Shown piece after piece: positions 1 through 9,191 of a DNA stretch of 64,000 bases. The position numbers were made by a program, and so were the translations under genes. Under the pieces are notes generated by a model. It was not told where the DNA came from and searched no databases. It was given only the letters and a program-made list of their open reading frames with translations. Source of the DNA: Acidobacteriota bacterium. Its GTDB lineage: Bacteria > Acidobacteriota > Terriglobia > Terriglobales > Acidobacteriaceae. Location: NCBI GenBank assembly GCA_013289765.1, contig JABCZI010000006.1:124001-188000 (forward strand), in the 5' to 3' direction. Position 1 is the first letter of the stretch. Every line of letters begins with the position of its first letter.

Positions 1-1628
1 CTGCGCTGAAAGCGGGCGCTGCCTACCTTCCACTCGATCCGGAAGCTCCGGTGGAAAGGAATGCATTTATGCTGCGGGATGCTGGAGTCTCGGTGGTCGT
101 CAGTTGCGGTAAATCTTCCAATCAGTGGTTCGAAGATTCCTGGCAAACCGTCGACATGGATCGCGACGCATTGCAGATCCGATCCCAGAGCACTGCATCG
201 CCGGACACAGATATACGTCCCGAAGACCTGGCCTACGTCATTTTCACGTCTGGTTCGAGCGGCCGCCCTAAAGCGGTTGAGGTTACGAACTCGAATCTGC
301 TGAACCTTATCGGCTGGCACAACCGCGCATTCCGGGTTAGTTCGACGGATCGTGCGACTTTTCTGGCCGCGTTAGGGTTTGATGCTGCGGTTTGGGAATT
401 GTGGCCGTATCTTACCGTCGGCGCCAGCGTTCACCTTCCGGAAGATGGCGTGCGCAACGACGCCGAAGCGCTGCGAAATTGGCTTACCGAGCGAAAGATC
501 ACGATCAGTTTTGCAGCCACCGCCATGGCGGAGCGCCTGCTGACGATGGAGTGGGCATCCGATAGTGCGCTGCGGATTTTGCTGACCGGCGCCGACACTC
601 TTCGACGCCGCCCTTCCCCAACCTTACCCTTTGAGTTGATCAATAACTACGGCCCTACGGAATGCACGGTCGTTGCGACGTCAGGCGTTGTAATTGCAGG
701 AGACAGCGCGACCCGGCCGTCCATCGGGCGTGCGATCGACAATGCGGCGGTATGTATCCTCGACGAAGAGATGCATCCGCTAGCCCAGGGTGAGACTGGA
801 GAACTGTACATTGGTGGGGCCGGCGTGGCTCGCGGTTACCGCAATCAGCCGGAGCTCACGGCTCAGAAATTTGTGCGGCTCGGATCTGAATCACACCAGG
901 CTGAATCGCACCAGGGTGGCGTCTTTTATCGCACTGGGGATTTGGGGCGGATGCTTCCAGGTGGTGAGTTTGAATTCCTGGGACGGATCGATGAACAGGT
1001 CAAGATCCGCGGTTTTCGGGTGGAACCCAACGAGATCGTCACGGCGATCAACGCTTGTGCCGGAGTGGAAGCCAGCGCAGTTATCGCCCGCGAACATGAA
1101 GGCGGAGAGAAGCGTTTGGTGGCCTATGTAGCGCTGAGGCCGGAATCGGCAGTGACGGCTGCAATGCTTCGCGAAGGGCTGTCCAAGGCTCTACCCGACT
1201 ACATGATTCCAGCAACCTTCGTGCGGCTGGATTCGATTCCCACCACACACAACGGGAAGATTGATCGGGCATCTCTGCCCGAACCGAGCGGCGCCAATCT
1301 GCTGTGCGACGAGCGTCACGTCGCACCCCAAAGCATGGTTGAGCAACGGCTCGCTGCATTGATTGCTCCCTTGCTTCAAGTGGACTCCGTTGGAGTGAAC
1401 GACAATTTTTTTATGATGGGCGGTCATTCTTTGCTGGGCACACAGCTCATCACTCGCATTCGCGATGGGTTTGGCGTCGACCTGTCGCTGCTCAGTCTGT
1501 TCGACCACCCGACCCTGGCAGGAATGTCAGCTGAAATTGAGCGGCTCATTTTCGCCAAGATAGAAGCTACTAACTGGGAGGAGTCGCAGGCAGTTTCCTC
1601 CACCGCGCCAGGGGCACAGCAAAAATGA
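1..1628 (+). CDS. NRPS module fragment, A-PCP, leucine-type pocket (5' end outside window)
   Basis: The reading frame is open from base 3, so the gene begins upstream of the window. The first visible residues (LKAGAAYLPLDPEAP) are adenylation core A2. Next come A3 (FTSGSSGRPKAV), A4 (GFDAAVWE), A5 (NNYGPTECTV), A7 (YRTGDLGR), A8 (GRIDEQVKIRGFRVEPNE) and A10 (NGKIDR). Aligning by eye to GrsA, the ten pocket residues read DAWFLGNVVK, the classic leucine code. A peptidyl carrier domain follows with attachment Ser (GGHSL) at 1428-1430, then a short tail and stop. It therefore adenylates and loads an amino acid, probably Leu, onto its own carrier domain. The stop overlaps the next start as ATGA (1625-1628), so the two proteins are probably translationally coupled. 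A 15-base in-frame duplication gives ESHQ-A-ESHQ in a surface loop near 887-915. Confidence 0.95.
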   Translation, partial: ALKAGAAYLPLDPEAPVERNAFMLRDAGVSVVVSCGKSSNQWFEDSWQTVDMDRDALQIRSQSTASPDTDIRPEDLAYVIFTSGSSGRPKAVEVTNSNLLNLIGWHNRAFRVSSTDRATFLAALGFDAAVWELWPYLTVGASVHLPEDGVRNDAEALRNWLTERKITISFAATAMAERLLTMEWASDSALRILLTGADTLRRRPSPTLPFELINNYGPTECTVVATSGVVIAGDSATRPSIGRAIDNAAVCILDEEMHPLAQGETGELYIGGAGVARGYRNQPELTAQKFVRLGSESHQAESHQGGVFYRTGDLGRMLPGGEFEFLGRIDEQVKIRGFRVEPNEIVTAINACAGVEASAVIAREHEGGEKRLVAYVALRPESAVTAAMLREGLSKALPDYMIPATFVRLDSIPTTHNGKIDRASLPEPSGANLLCDERHVAPQSMVEQRLAALIAPLLQVDSVGVNDNFFMMGGHSLLGTQLITRIRDGFGVDLSLLSLFDHPTLAGMSAEIERLIFAKIEATNWEESQAVSSTAPGAQQK

Positions 1629-4600
1629 CGTTGGATTCCGCAGCGCCATCCCGGGTCGAGCGCGCCCATGCGGCCTTGAGCCTTTACCACCTGCTTGATC
1701 CCGAAGTGCTGGCTAATCCATATCCGCTGTTTCACCGGATGCGCAGCGAAGATCCCGTACATTGGGATTCCTATCTTCATGCGTGGGTGGTGACGCGCTA
1801 CGCAGATGTGCTCGAAGTCCTCCATAGTTTTTCCGCCGATCGTACGCCTGCTCCCGAGCAACTGACGGAGATGGGACTAGCCCAACTGAAGCCCATCGCG
1901 CAGGTGATGGTCAGGCAGATGCTGTTTCTGGATGCGCCAAGCCACACTCGGCTGCGCGGATTGGCGTCCAAAGCGTTCACGCCTGCGCGGGTCGAAGCCC
2001 TTAAATCTCATATCGGTGACATCGTCAACAGCCTGCTTGACAAGGTGCAGGCGCAGGGACGGATGGATGTCATTGCAGATCTGGCGGACCCTTTGCCGGC
2101 GATCGTTACTGCCGAACTGCTCGGAGTGCCGGTCAGCGACCACCGGCAGCTGAAGGTCTGGTCCGCCAACTTTGCCGAGATGCTGGGGAACTTCCAGCAC
2201 AATCCCGATCGGGCGCAATTGATGCTGCGCACGGTCGAGGAGATGACTGGCTATTTCCAGGAGGCAATCCAGGAAATCAAGGCGCATCCTCGAGAAGGAC
2301 TGATTCACTCGCTGCTGACCGCTGAAGTGGATGGGGACCGTCTGACGGAAGAGGAAGTGATTGCGAACACGATTGTGACCATGGTCGGAGGCCAGGAGAC
2401 CACCACCAACCTGATCGGCAATGGCGTGCTTACGCTGTTGCGCAATCCAGAAGAGATGAAGCGGCTGCGCGAGGACTGCTCTTTGATTCCCTCGGCCGTG
2501 GAAGAAATGTTGCGCTACGAAAGTCCGAGCCAGCATACGGCGCGGCTGGCGCCATCCGACAGGGAATTGGGCGGCAAGCTGATCCGCAAACGTCAGGCGG
2601 TGATTGCAGTGATGGCCGCCGCCAACCGCGATCCTGAGCGGTTTCCTGAGCCTGACCGCTTTGACATTACACGACAGGACAACCGGCACCTCGCCTTCGG
2701 ATATGCCGCACACTTCTGCTTTGGCGCTCCCTTAGCGCGCGCGGAAGGCCAGATGGTTTTCGACGCTGTGCTGCGCCGGCTGAACAATTTGCGTCTCGAG
2801 CCACAATCATTGACGTGGCGAACCAACCTCGGCCTGCGCGGACTAACCTCGTTGCACGTGGCTTTCGGAGAGGAATCGGGTATCGGAGAACCGGAAGGCG
2901 GAAACCGCAAGGGAATCGGCGAATACTCCTCGACGAAACTGGAAAGTCTTCCTGCGCTGCTGGAATTGCCGACGGATCGTCCCCGACGTGAACAACGCGA
3001 ACTCAGCAAGGCCACCGAATCGATAGCCCTCTCCCAAAATATCGTGGACGCACTCGTATCGCTGGCCGGGCGCGAAGACGCGTCGCTGTTCGTGATTATG
3101 CTCTCGGCTTTTAAGGTGCTGCTTTCGCGCTATAGCGGGAAGGAAGATATCGTCGTTGGCTCGGTGTGGAGTGGAGGTTGGCGTGAAGGCGGTGAAGTAA
3201 CCGGCAACTTGCGGCGCACGGTTTTGTTGCGTTCCGATCTCTCGGGTGATCCTGCATTTCGCGAGTTGGTGTCTCGAGTAAAGCGTGACACTGAAATCTC
3301 GTTTCGGGATGCCAGCAGAAAAGTTTCCCCAGATCGGCCGGTGAATTCATCTCCCCAAATTCTTTTTCTGATGAAGGATGCCTCAGTCCCTGCGATGGAA
3401 GTATCCGCGAGGCTGCAGGATGCTAACAGCGATGGGGTTGGTCCTGAGCTCACATGCGCACTGGTTCCTGCTGAAGGTGGCCTGACTGCAGGTTTCAGTT
3501 ACGTCTCCAGCCTGTTCGATGCTTCCACAATTGTGCGGATGCTGGATAGCTTTCGGGTGATTTTAGAAGCGATGGTTGAAAACCCTGACGCGCGCCTGTC
3601 TGAGCTGCCGCTACTCGGAGCGGCCGACCGGCATCGGATTCTGACCGAATGGAACGACACGGGTGCAGATTATCCCCGGGACAAATGTATCCAGGAACTC
3701 GTCGAAGTCCAAGCCGAGCGCACGCCTTACGCTGTTGCCGTTGAGCAAGAACACAACCAGCTCACTTACCGTGAACTCAATGAGCGGGCTAATCAGCTGG
3801 CGCACTATTTGCGCCGGTTGGGAGTTGGGCCGGACGTGCCGGTGGGTATCTGTCTTGAATCTTCGGTGACCCTCGCAGTGGCTCTGTTGGCGGTGCTGAA
3901 GGCGGGCGGTGCGTGCCTGCCTCTCGATCCAGCGTATCCCAAAGATCGCCTGAAGCTAATGGTGGAAGATGCGCAGATTCCAGTGCTGTTGAGCAATGAG
4001 CACCTGCTTTCCGGCTTGGCGGTTTCTGGAATCAAGACGGTCTGCGTCGATTCCAGCTGGGATTTAATTGCGAAAGAACGCCGGAGCAATCCTGAAAACA
4101 ATATCACTCCGGACAATCTGGCTTATGTGATCTACACTTCAGGCTCGACCGGCAAGCCCAAAGGAGTAATGCTCACACACCGCGGCCTGGTGAACTATAT
4201 CTTCGCGGCGATGAGGCTGTATGGGCTGAAGCCGGCGGATCGGCAGTTGCAATTTTCTTCGATCAGCTTTGATATCGCGATCGAAGAGGTCTATCCAATC
4301 TGGGTAACTGGCGCGACCTTAGTGTTGCGTTCCAAAGATTTCTCGATTGCGGGTTCAGACTTCTTGAAATGGATCGAGCATCGCAGGCTTTCGGTGCTTT
4401 CCGTCCCGACCGCGTACTGGCATGAATTGGTGCACGAACTTTCGGAGTCTGGCGCTGCCCTGCCCAAGAGTTTGCGTCTGCTCGTGGTAGGGGGAGAAAA
4501 AGCTCAATTACCAGTACTCGAGGCCTGGAGAAAATTCGCAGGCTCGCGAGTGCGGTGGATCAATACCTACGGCCCCACCGAAACCAGCGTAATTGCGACT

Positions 4601-6253
4601 GCGCACGAGCCGCTGCATTCCGAACCGTTGCCGGACACCTTACCGATTGGTCGTCCCATCGACAATGCCAAGGTCTATCTTCTTGACGGGAATTTGCAGC
4701 CGGTTCCGGTTGGAGTTTCGGGCGAGATTCATATTGGGGGTGCAGGACTGGCGCGGGGCTATCTCAACCGTCCCAGCGAAACCGCAGCGAAGTTTATTCC
4801 TGATCCTTTCGGTGCCGAGCCGCAAGCGCGACTCTATAAGACCGGCGATATGGCGCGCTATCGGCCTAACGGAGAGATAGAGTTCATTGGCCGTCGCGAT
4901 TCTCAGACCAAGATCCGCGGATTTCGCGTTGAGCCGGGGGAGATCGATAACGTTCTAGGAGCGCATCCCTCGATTCGCGAGGCGGTTGTAATTGTTCAAG
5001 GTGAGGAGTTGGGCGACAAGCGTTTGGTCGCATACATGGTTCTGGCTGCGGGGCTGAGGGTTTCCGATGCGGAGTTGCGCAGTTGGTTGAAGGAGCGATT
5101 GCCGGATTACATGATCCCATCCGCATTCGTGTTTCTCGCGGAACTGCCTCTTACCCCAAACGGCAAGGTTGATCGGCGTGGGTTAGCTGTGTTGCCGGTT
5201 CATCGTGCGTCCGAGTGCTCCGCTCCGCCCAGCGATGCCGTCGAATCGCGACTGGTTCGCATGTGGGAAGCCGTTCTGGGCAGGAGCCCGATCGGAGTTC
5301 GGGAAAACTTTTTCGAACTCGGCGGACACTCACTGATCGCGGTGCGTCTGATGCGTCACATTGAGCAGGGGTTCAGCCGGAAGTTGCCTCTAGCCACACT
5401 TTTCGAGGCGCCGACAATCGAGCAGATGGCCGTAATCCTTCGCCGGGAGTCCTGGAAGCCGGAATTTTCCCTGGTGGTTCCTATTCAGCCGAAAGGTACG
5501 CGTCCTCCTTTTTTCTGCGTTCACGGCTTAGGGGGAGCAGTGTTGCGGTTTCAGGATTTGGCGCGGCATATGGCGCCGGATCAACCTTTTTATGGGATTC
5601 AGCCGCAGGGGATGGATGGCGGCGCTCCGGTGTTGGCAAGTGTCGAAGAGATGGCAGCTCGCTACATTACAGAGATGCGTACGTTTCAGCGGGAAGGACC
5701 TTATTACATCGGGGGATATTCGTTTGGCGGACTTGTCGCTTTTGAAATGGCGCTTCAACTCGCAGACGAAGGCCACGAGGTCGGCTTCCTGGGCCTGCTT
5801 GATACTTACCCGGGCCAGGCGAAGTCTACAACCGACATGGTAAGTACGCTCTTGAAGCTTTCTTTCAAGCAACAGGCTACTTACGTCCGCCAACGAGTCA
5901 AACGATATCGCAAAGGCATTCGGAGAAGATGGGATGCTTTGTTCTTGCCGAGTTCACTCAAAGAGGTTCGAAGTACTTTAGCTCAAGCGGAATTGGCTTA
6001 CCAGCCTCGCCCTTACTCAGGAAAAGCCACGTGGTTTCGCGCTGGCGAGAAGGGATTGCGCGGCCTGAGCACTTCGGAAAATGACTGGTCCAACTGGATT
6101 AGCGGAGGTGTGGAAGTTCACGAATTTGAGGGCGATCACGGCAGCATTCTGAAAGAGCCAATGGTTACAATGCTGGCCGGGAAACTCCGGTGGTGTATGG
6201 AAAAGGCGTATCAGGAGCAATCGGAAAAGGATCTGGCGGCGCAGGTATCTTAG
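1625..6253 (+). CDS. P450 - half condensation domain - A - PCP - TE fusion protein
   Basis: This 1,542-residue protein combines five regions. Residues 1-415 are a complete bacterial cytochrome P450: oxygen-binding I-helix GGQETTTN (Glu258, Thr259), ExxR helix (EEMLRYES) and heme loop FGYAAHFCFGAPLAR with Cys365. Residues about 465-665 match only the C-terminal lobe of a condensation domain (RYSGKEDIVVGS, LRSDLSGDPAFRELV); the lobe with HHxxxDG is missing. Residues about 689-1187 are an adenylation domain (YTSGSTGKPKGV, NTYGPTETSV, YKTGDMAR, NGKVDR); its pocket read by eye is DIESVGTVIK, with no confident substrate. A carrier domain has Ser1236 in GGHSL. The last 250 residues are a type I thioesterase (FCVHGLGG, GYSFGG with Ser1366, final His in EGDHGS). 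Known families suggest oxidation of a carrier-bound amino acid followed by release; the order of events is inference. No MbtH-like gene is visible. Confidence 0.93.
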   Translation: MTLDSAAPSRVERAHAALSLYHLLDPEVLANPYPLFHRMRSEDPVHWDSYLHAWVVTRYADVLEVLHSFSADRTPAPEQLTEMGLAQLKPIAQVMVRQMLFLDAPSHTRLRGLASKAFTPARVEALKSHIGDIVNSLLDKVQAQGRMDVIADLADPLPAIVTAELLGVPVSDHRQLKVWSANFAEMLGNFQHNPDRAQLMLRTVEEMTGYFQEAIQEIKAHPREGLIHSLLTAEVDGDRLTEEEVIANTIVTMVGGQETTTNLIGNGVLTLLRNPEEMKRLREDCSLIPSAVEEMLRYESPSQHTARLAPSDRELGGKLIRKRQAVIAVMAAANRDPERFPEPDRFDITRQDNRHLAFGYAAHFCFGAPLARAEGQMVFDAVLRRLNNLRLEPQSLTWRTNLGLRGLTSLHVAFGEESGIGEPEGGNRKGIGEYSSTKLESLPALLELPTDRPRREQRELSKATESIALSQNIVDALVSLAGREDASLFVIMLSAFKVLLSRYSGKEDIVVGSVWSGGWREGGEVTGNLRRTVLLRSDLSGDPAFRELVSRVKRDTEISFRDASRKVSPDRPVNSSPQILFLMKDASVPAMEVSARLQDANSDGVGPELTCALVPAEGGLTAGFSYVSSLFDASTIVRMLDSFRVILEAMVENPDARLSELPLLGAADRHRILTEWNDTGADYPRDKCIQELVEVQAERTPYAVAVEQEHNQLTYRELNERANQLAHYLRRLGVGPDVPVGICLESSVTLAVALLAVLKAGGACLPLDPAYPKDRLKLMVEDAQIPVLLSNEHLLSGLAVSGIKTVCVDSSWDLIAKERRSNPENNITPDNLAYVIYTSGSTGKPKGVMLTHRGLVNYIFAAMRLYGLKPADRQLQFSSISFDIAIEEVYPIWVTGATLVLRSKDFSIAGSDFLKWIEHRRLSVLSVPTAYWHELVHELSESGAALPKSLRLLVVGGEKAQLPVLEAWRKFAGSRVRWINTYGPTETSVIATAHEPLHSEPLPDTLPIGRPIDNAKVYLLDGNLQPVPVGVSGEIHIGGAGLARGYLNRPSETAAKFIPDPFGAEPQARLYKTGDMARYRPNGEIEFIGRRDSQTKIRGFRVEPGEIDNVLGAHPSIREAVVIVQGEELGDKRLVAYMVLAAGLRVSDAELRSWLKERLPDYMIPSAFVFLAELPLTPNGKVDRRGLAVLPVHRASECSAPPSDAVESRLVRMWEAVLGRSPIGVRENFFELGGHSLIAVRLMRHIEQGFSRKLPLATLFEAPTIEQMAVILRRESWKPEFSLVVPIQPKGTRPPFFCVHGLGGAVLRFQDLARHMAPDQPFYGIQPQGMDGGAPVLASVEEMAARYITEMRTFQREGPYYIGGYSFGGLVAFEMALQLADEGHEVGFLGLLDTYPGQAKSTTDMVSTLLKLSFKQQATYVRQRVKRYRKGIRRRWDALFLPSSLKEVRSTLAQAELAYQPRPYSGKATWFRAGEKGLRGLSTSENDWSNWISGGVEVHEFEGDHGSILKEPMVTMLAGKLRWCMEKAYQEQSEKDLAAQVS

Positions 6254-6355
6254 ACGGCGGAGCGTAACTTAGGCGCGTGGTTGCTTCAAGCAGATCCGCG
6301 GGGCATGCAAATTAGGTTTGGTTCACAAATAGGCGTTTCGAGTCCGGGGGACAAT

Positions 6356-8251
6356 ATGACAACGAGCAAGAGAGCATTGGCTTTAAGGATTGGTGTGATT
6401 ACCGTCTGCTTAATGACGAGTATCTATTCTCTTGGTCAAAGCTGTACCTCCGGTGACTGTCAGACGGGTGCGATAGCGGGGCCCTATTCTGCCTCGCAGG
6501 TGGCTGAAAACACGATGCCTAATTTCCCCGTTTGCAAGTCCACGGCGTGCCTCACGGGATCGTGGACTGCGGACCAAATCGAGGGCATCGATGCGCAACA
6601 GGACATTGGCTCGCCGACCTACCAGTTTTACGATAACGCGGTGAACCTCGACACCAACATCGCCGTGAGCCGCAACATGACGGGCAAGAAAGCTCAAGTG
6701 CTTCAGTGGGTGAATCCTCAATTCATTCAAGCCTTCGACAAGGTGACGGGGCAGCCGATCTTTACAGTTGCCGGGGGCACGACTGCATCGCCGCGCAGTG
6801 TCACTCGCCTCTGGTCCGCGACAACACAAGCGGAATGCCGAAACACTACTGGAAACGTTCAAGTACTTTATGACCGCGAGGACAACGAGTTTGCCATTAG
6901 CCGGAGGGTCCATTACAGCGTCGGGGGAATCATCCACTATGCTTTTTGTATCGCGGTGAGTTCGGGAAGCGATCTTTCCAGTGCGCAAACGATGTGGTAC
7001 GCCTACGAGTACAAGCTGGATACAGTGTTGCCATGTGTTCAGAGCTCGAACAACTGTACGGTGGGCAGCAATTATTACTTTTTCCCCGACTGGCCTCGAA
7101 TCGGCACCTGGTCGAACGGCTTTTACCTCACGTTCGACCTGGAAGATCCTACGGCCGGATTTACCGAAGCTGGTTTTGAAGCTTGCCAATTAGACCGGAC
7201 CCATATCGCGCATGGGCAAGCAACGAACCCGGTCAGCTGTTACACCTATATGGTTCCCGCGGCTCAGCGCCCCAGCCTGATCCACTCCCTGGATGTGGCT
7301 GATATCGACAGCTCGAACTTACCTCCAACTGGTGAGCCAAATTATTTGCTCGCGATCGTCAATCCCAGCAACGCGCAGACCGGTGGCAACGGAGAAGGCT
7401 GGTGCACCAGCATGACAGCCCTCTGCACATCTGAACAGCTAGCTCTATTTACCTGGGGGACGAGTGGACTTGCTGGTCCAACGTTTGTGCGCGTTACTCC
7501 CTATACGCCCGGCTGTTACGATACTTCCGCCCCCGGCCGGGAGACCAACACTATCTGCGTCCCTGAACCCAGCACGAACCTGGCAGACCTGGGAGGCTAC
7601 GGCGGACGATCCTGCGGTGATTTCAACACCCCTTGCGTGGATTCACTTGGCGACCGCATGGCGAACCGGCTGGCCTACAACAATCTGTCGTCATCCGGAA
7701 GCGGCCCCAATGGCCAGTACCTCACCGCGTCCCACGTGGTGCTGGAAAACCCTTCTAACCAGAGCACAGGAATCCGCTATTACATTCTTAAAGTTTTAAA
7801 TGGAACCGCTTCGGTGGTTGTCAATAGTGGCGGCGTTGGCGCTCCTCCCGACCTGGCGGATGCCAACGGGATCTTGTCCTATTTCATGCCGAGCGCGGCT
7901 CTCGATAAGAATGGCAATTTGGGCGTCACGTATACAACGTCTGGATTCTATTGTTCAACCTGTACAACTCAGGCCCACCCCGCCATTTATTTTGATGTGT
8001 TGCCCTGGATGACTTCCAGCTTCGATCCAGCTACTCTCATTGTCAGCGGAGCCGGAGACGAGGAAAATACGCATTTCTGGGGCGAGTACGCGGCTACCGT
8101 GATCGACCCGACCGACAATCTCACATTTTACGGGCTGGGCCAATACTTCGATACCAGTCAAACTGGGACGGCCAATTGCTCAGTTCCCAGCAGCAATTGC
8201 TATACCTGGCAAACCCGTATTCTGCGGGGAAAATACGGAAGCGGTTTCTGA
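6356..8251 (+). CDS. secreted hypothetical protein, paralogue of the protein at 23923
   Basis: This 631-residue protein of unknown function starts with a signal peptide (basic start, hydrophobic ALRIGVITVCLMTSIYSLG, then mature QSCTSGDC). The frame opens at 6281, but the ATG at 6356 is preferred because it follows a GGGGGA-containing ribosome site and puts the signal peptide at the N-terminus. The mature part is rich in Cys, Asn and aromatic residues and looks all-beta. Several blocks recur in the same order in the protein at 23923: a W-P-R-I/L-G-x-W strand (FPDWPRIGTWSNGFYLTF), a block with PVSCYTYM, a D-R-M-A/S-x-R-L-A-Y block, and a late G-x-Y-x-x-x-x-x-D-P block. The two therefore form one exported family, often seen in Acidobacteria. 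It sits between NRPS genes without an obvious biochemical link. Confidence 0.82.
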   Translation: MTTSKRALALRIGVITVCLMTSIYSLGQSCTSGDCQTGAIAGPYSASQVAENTMPNFPVCKSTACLTGSWTADQIEGIDAQQDIGSPTYQFYDNAVNLDTNIAVSRNMTGKKAQVLQWVNPQFIQAFDKVTGQPIFTVAGGTTASPRSVTRLWSATTQAECRNTTGNVQVLYDREDNEFAISRRVHYSVGGIIHYAFCIAVSSGSDLSSAQTMWYAYEYKLDTVLPCVQSSNNCTVGSNYYFFPDWPRIGTWSNGFYLTFDLEDPTAGFTEAGFEACQLDRTHIAHGQATNPVSCYTYMVPAAQRPSLIHSLDVADIDSSNLPPTGEPNYLLAIVNPSNAQTGGNGEGWCTSMTALCTSEQLALFTWGTSGLAGPTFVRVTPYTPGCYDTSAPGRETNTICVPEPSTNLADLGGYGGRSCGDFNTPCVDSLGDRMANRLAYNNLSSSGSGPNGQYLTASHVVLENPSNQSTGIRYYILKVLNGTASVVVNSGGVGAPPDLADANGILSYFMPSAALDKNGNLGVTYTTSGFYCSTCTTQAHPAIYFDVLPWMTSSFDPATLIVSGAGDEENTHFWGEYAATVIDPTDNLTFYGLGQYFDTSQTGTANCSVPSSNCYTWQTRILRGKYGSGF

Positions 8252-8330
8252 TGAGTTTCTAATTCGATGGAACCAAGTTCCGAACGCCGGATCGACCTTT
8301 CGCCGGCAGACCACCTAAGATGTTTCTGAA

Positions 8331-9173
8331 ATGTCTTTTCAGCGGGATGCCAATTCGAAAGCAGTGGTGGTCACCACTAGTTGGGACGACGGTCATGCGT
8401 GCGACCTGAAGCTAGCCGATTTGCTTGGTAGCAGAGGCTTGCCGGGGACCTTCTATGTCACCTCGGGAAGTTTGGGGCAGGCTTCTGCCCTGTCCGCAGC
8501 GGATGTGCGTGGCCTCGCAAACGCCGGTTTTGAGATCGGAGCTCATACCGTAACGCACCCGGTTCTAACTGATCTCAGTGCCGACGAGGTATTTCGTGAG
8601 GCAATGGAATCCAAAGATACGTTGGAAGAGATTCTTGGGAAAGAAGTTTGTTCCTTTGCTTATCCCAAAGGCCGTTCCAACCCAAGAGTGGCAGAGCAGG
8701 TGAAGCGCGCCGGATACCGTTGTGCGCGCGGGTTGCGAATGCTTTCTCTGAGCTGCGATTTTCCCGCCTTCGATATGCCGGTTTCCATCCAGGCCTATCC
8801 TCACCCCTGGAGCAGCTACTGCAGGAATCTACTTCGGAGGGGAGAGGTACTCACCCTTGTAAAGGCGTCGGCGAGTTTCTATTCCAAAAATTGGGTGCAA
8901 CTGGGAAAGGGGCTGTTTGACCAGGCTGTTCGCGAAGGTGGGGCTTGGCATCTTCTGGGACATTCCTGGGAAACAGAAAAACTCGAAGGCTGGTCTGAGC
9001 TGGAAGAAATGCTCGATTACGTGAGCGGCCACAAAGGAGTTCACTATCTTAGCAATGGTGGACTTGCCCGGTTCGTAGGTTCGCCGAATGGCTCGCCGAT
9101 AGCGGCTGGTGGCCCTCAGAGATCTGAACATTTTTCGAGCGAAGAGCGTGACTCGATTAAGGATGGGCGCTGA
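8331..9173 (+). CDS. polysaccharide deacetylase (NodB homology domain, CE4-like)
   Basis: This 280-residue protein has the NodB-fold signatures in order: TSWDDG (metal/base aspartates Asp19 and Asp20), the metal-binding HxxxH pair in AHTVTHP (His72, His76), and the FAYPKG segment. Family members remove N- or O-acetyl groups from glycans such as chitin-like polymers, peptidoglycan or exopolysaccharide, using a divalent metal. No signal peptide is visible, so it is probably cytoplasmic and may deacetylate a biosynthetic intermediate. Only 18 bases separate it from the free-standing condensation domain downstream, suggesting co-transcription with the NRPS genes. The first Asp motif has Trp where many members have Phe, which is tolerated in the family. 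The target cannot be told from the sequence. Confidence 0.88.
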   Translation: MSFQRDANSKAVVVTTSWDDGHACDLKLADLLGSRGLPGTFYVTSGSLGQASALSAADVRGLANAGFEIGAHTVTHPVLTDLSADEVFREAMESKDTLEEILGKEVCSFAYPKGRSNPRVAEQVKRAGYRCARGLRMLSLSCDFPAFDMPVSIQAYPHPWSSYCRNLLRRGEVLTLVKASASFYSKNWVQLGKGLFDQAVREGGAWHLLGHSWETEKLEGWSELEEMLDYVSGHKGVHYLSNGGLARFVGSPNGSPIAAGGPQRSEHFSSEERDSIKDGR

Positions 9174-9191
9174 ACGAATGGGCGCCAATTT

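Noticed and set aside
1877..2713. Long minus-strand frame (278 codons) opposite the P450
   Set aside because: It lies entirely inside the intact P450 coding region, has low-complexity Arg/Gln/His-rich sequence and matches nothing; it is a shadow of the G+C-rich frame.
6410..7189. Minus-strand frame (259 codons) opposite the secreted protein
   Set aside because: No family resemblance or signal; the plus-strand protein has a signal peptide and a paralogue at 23923.
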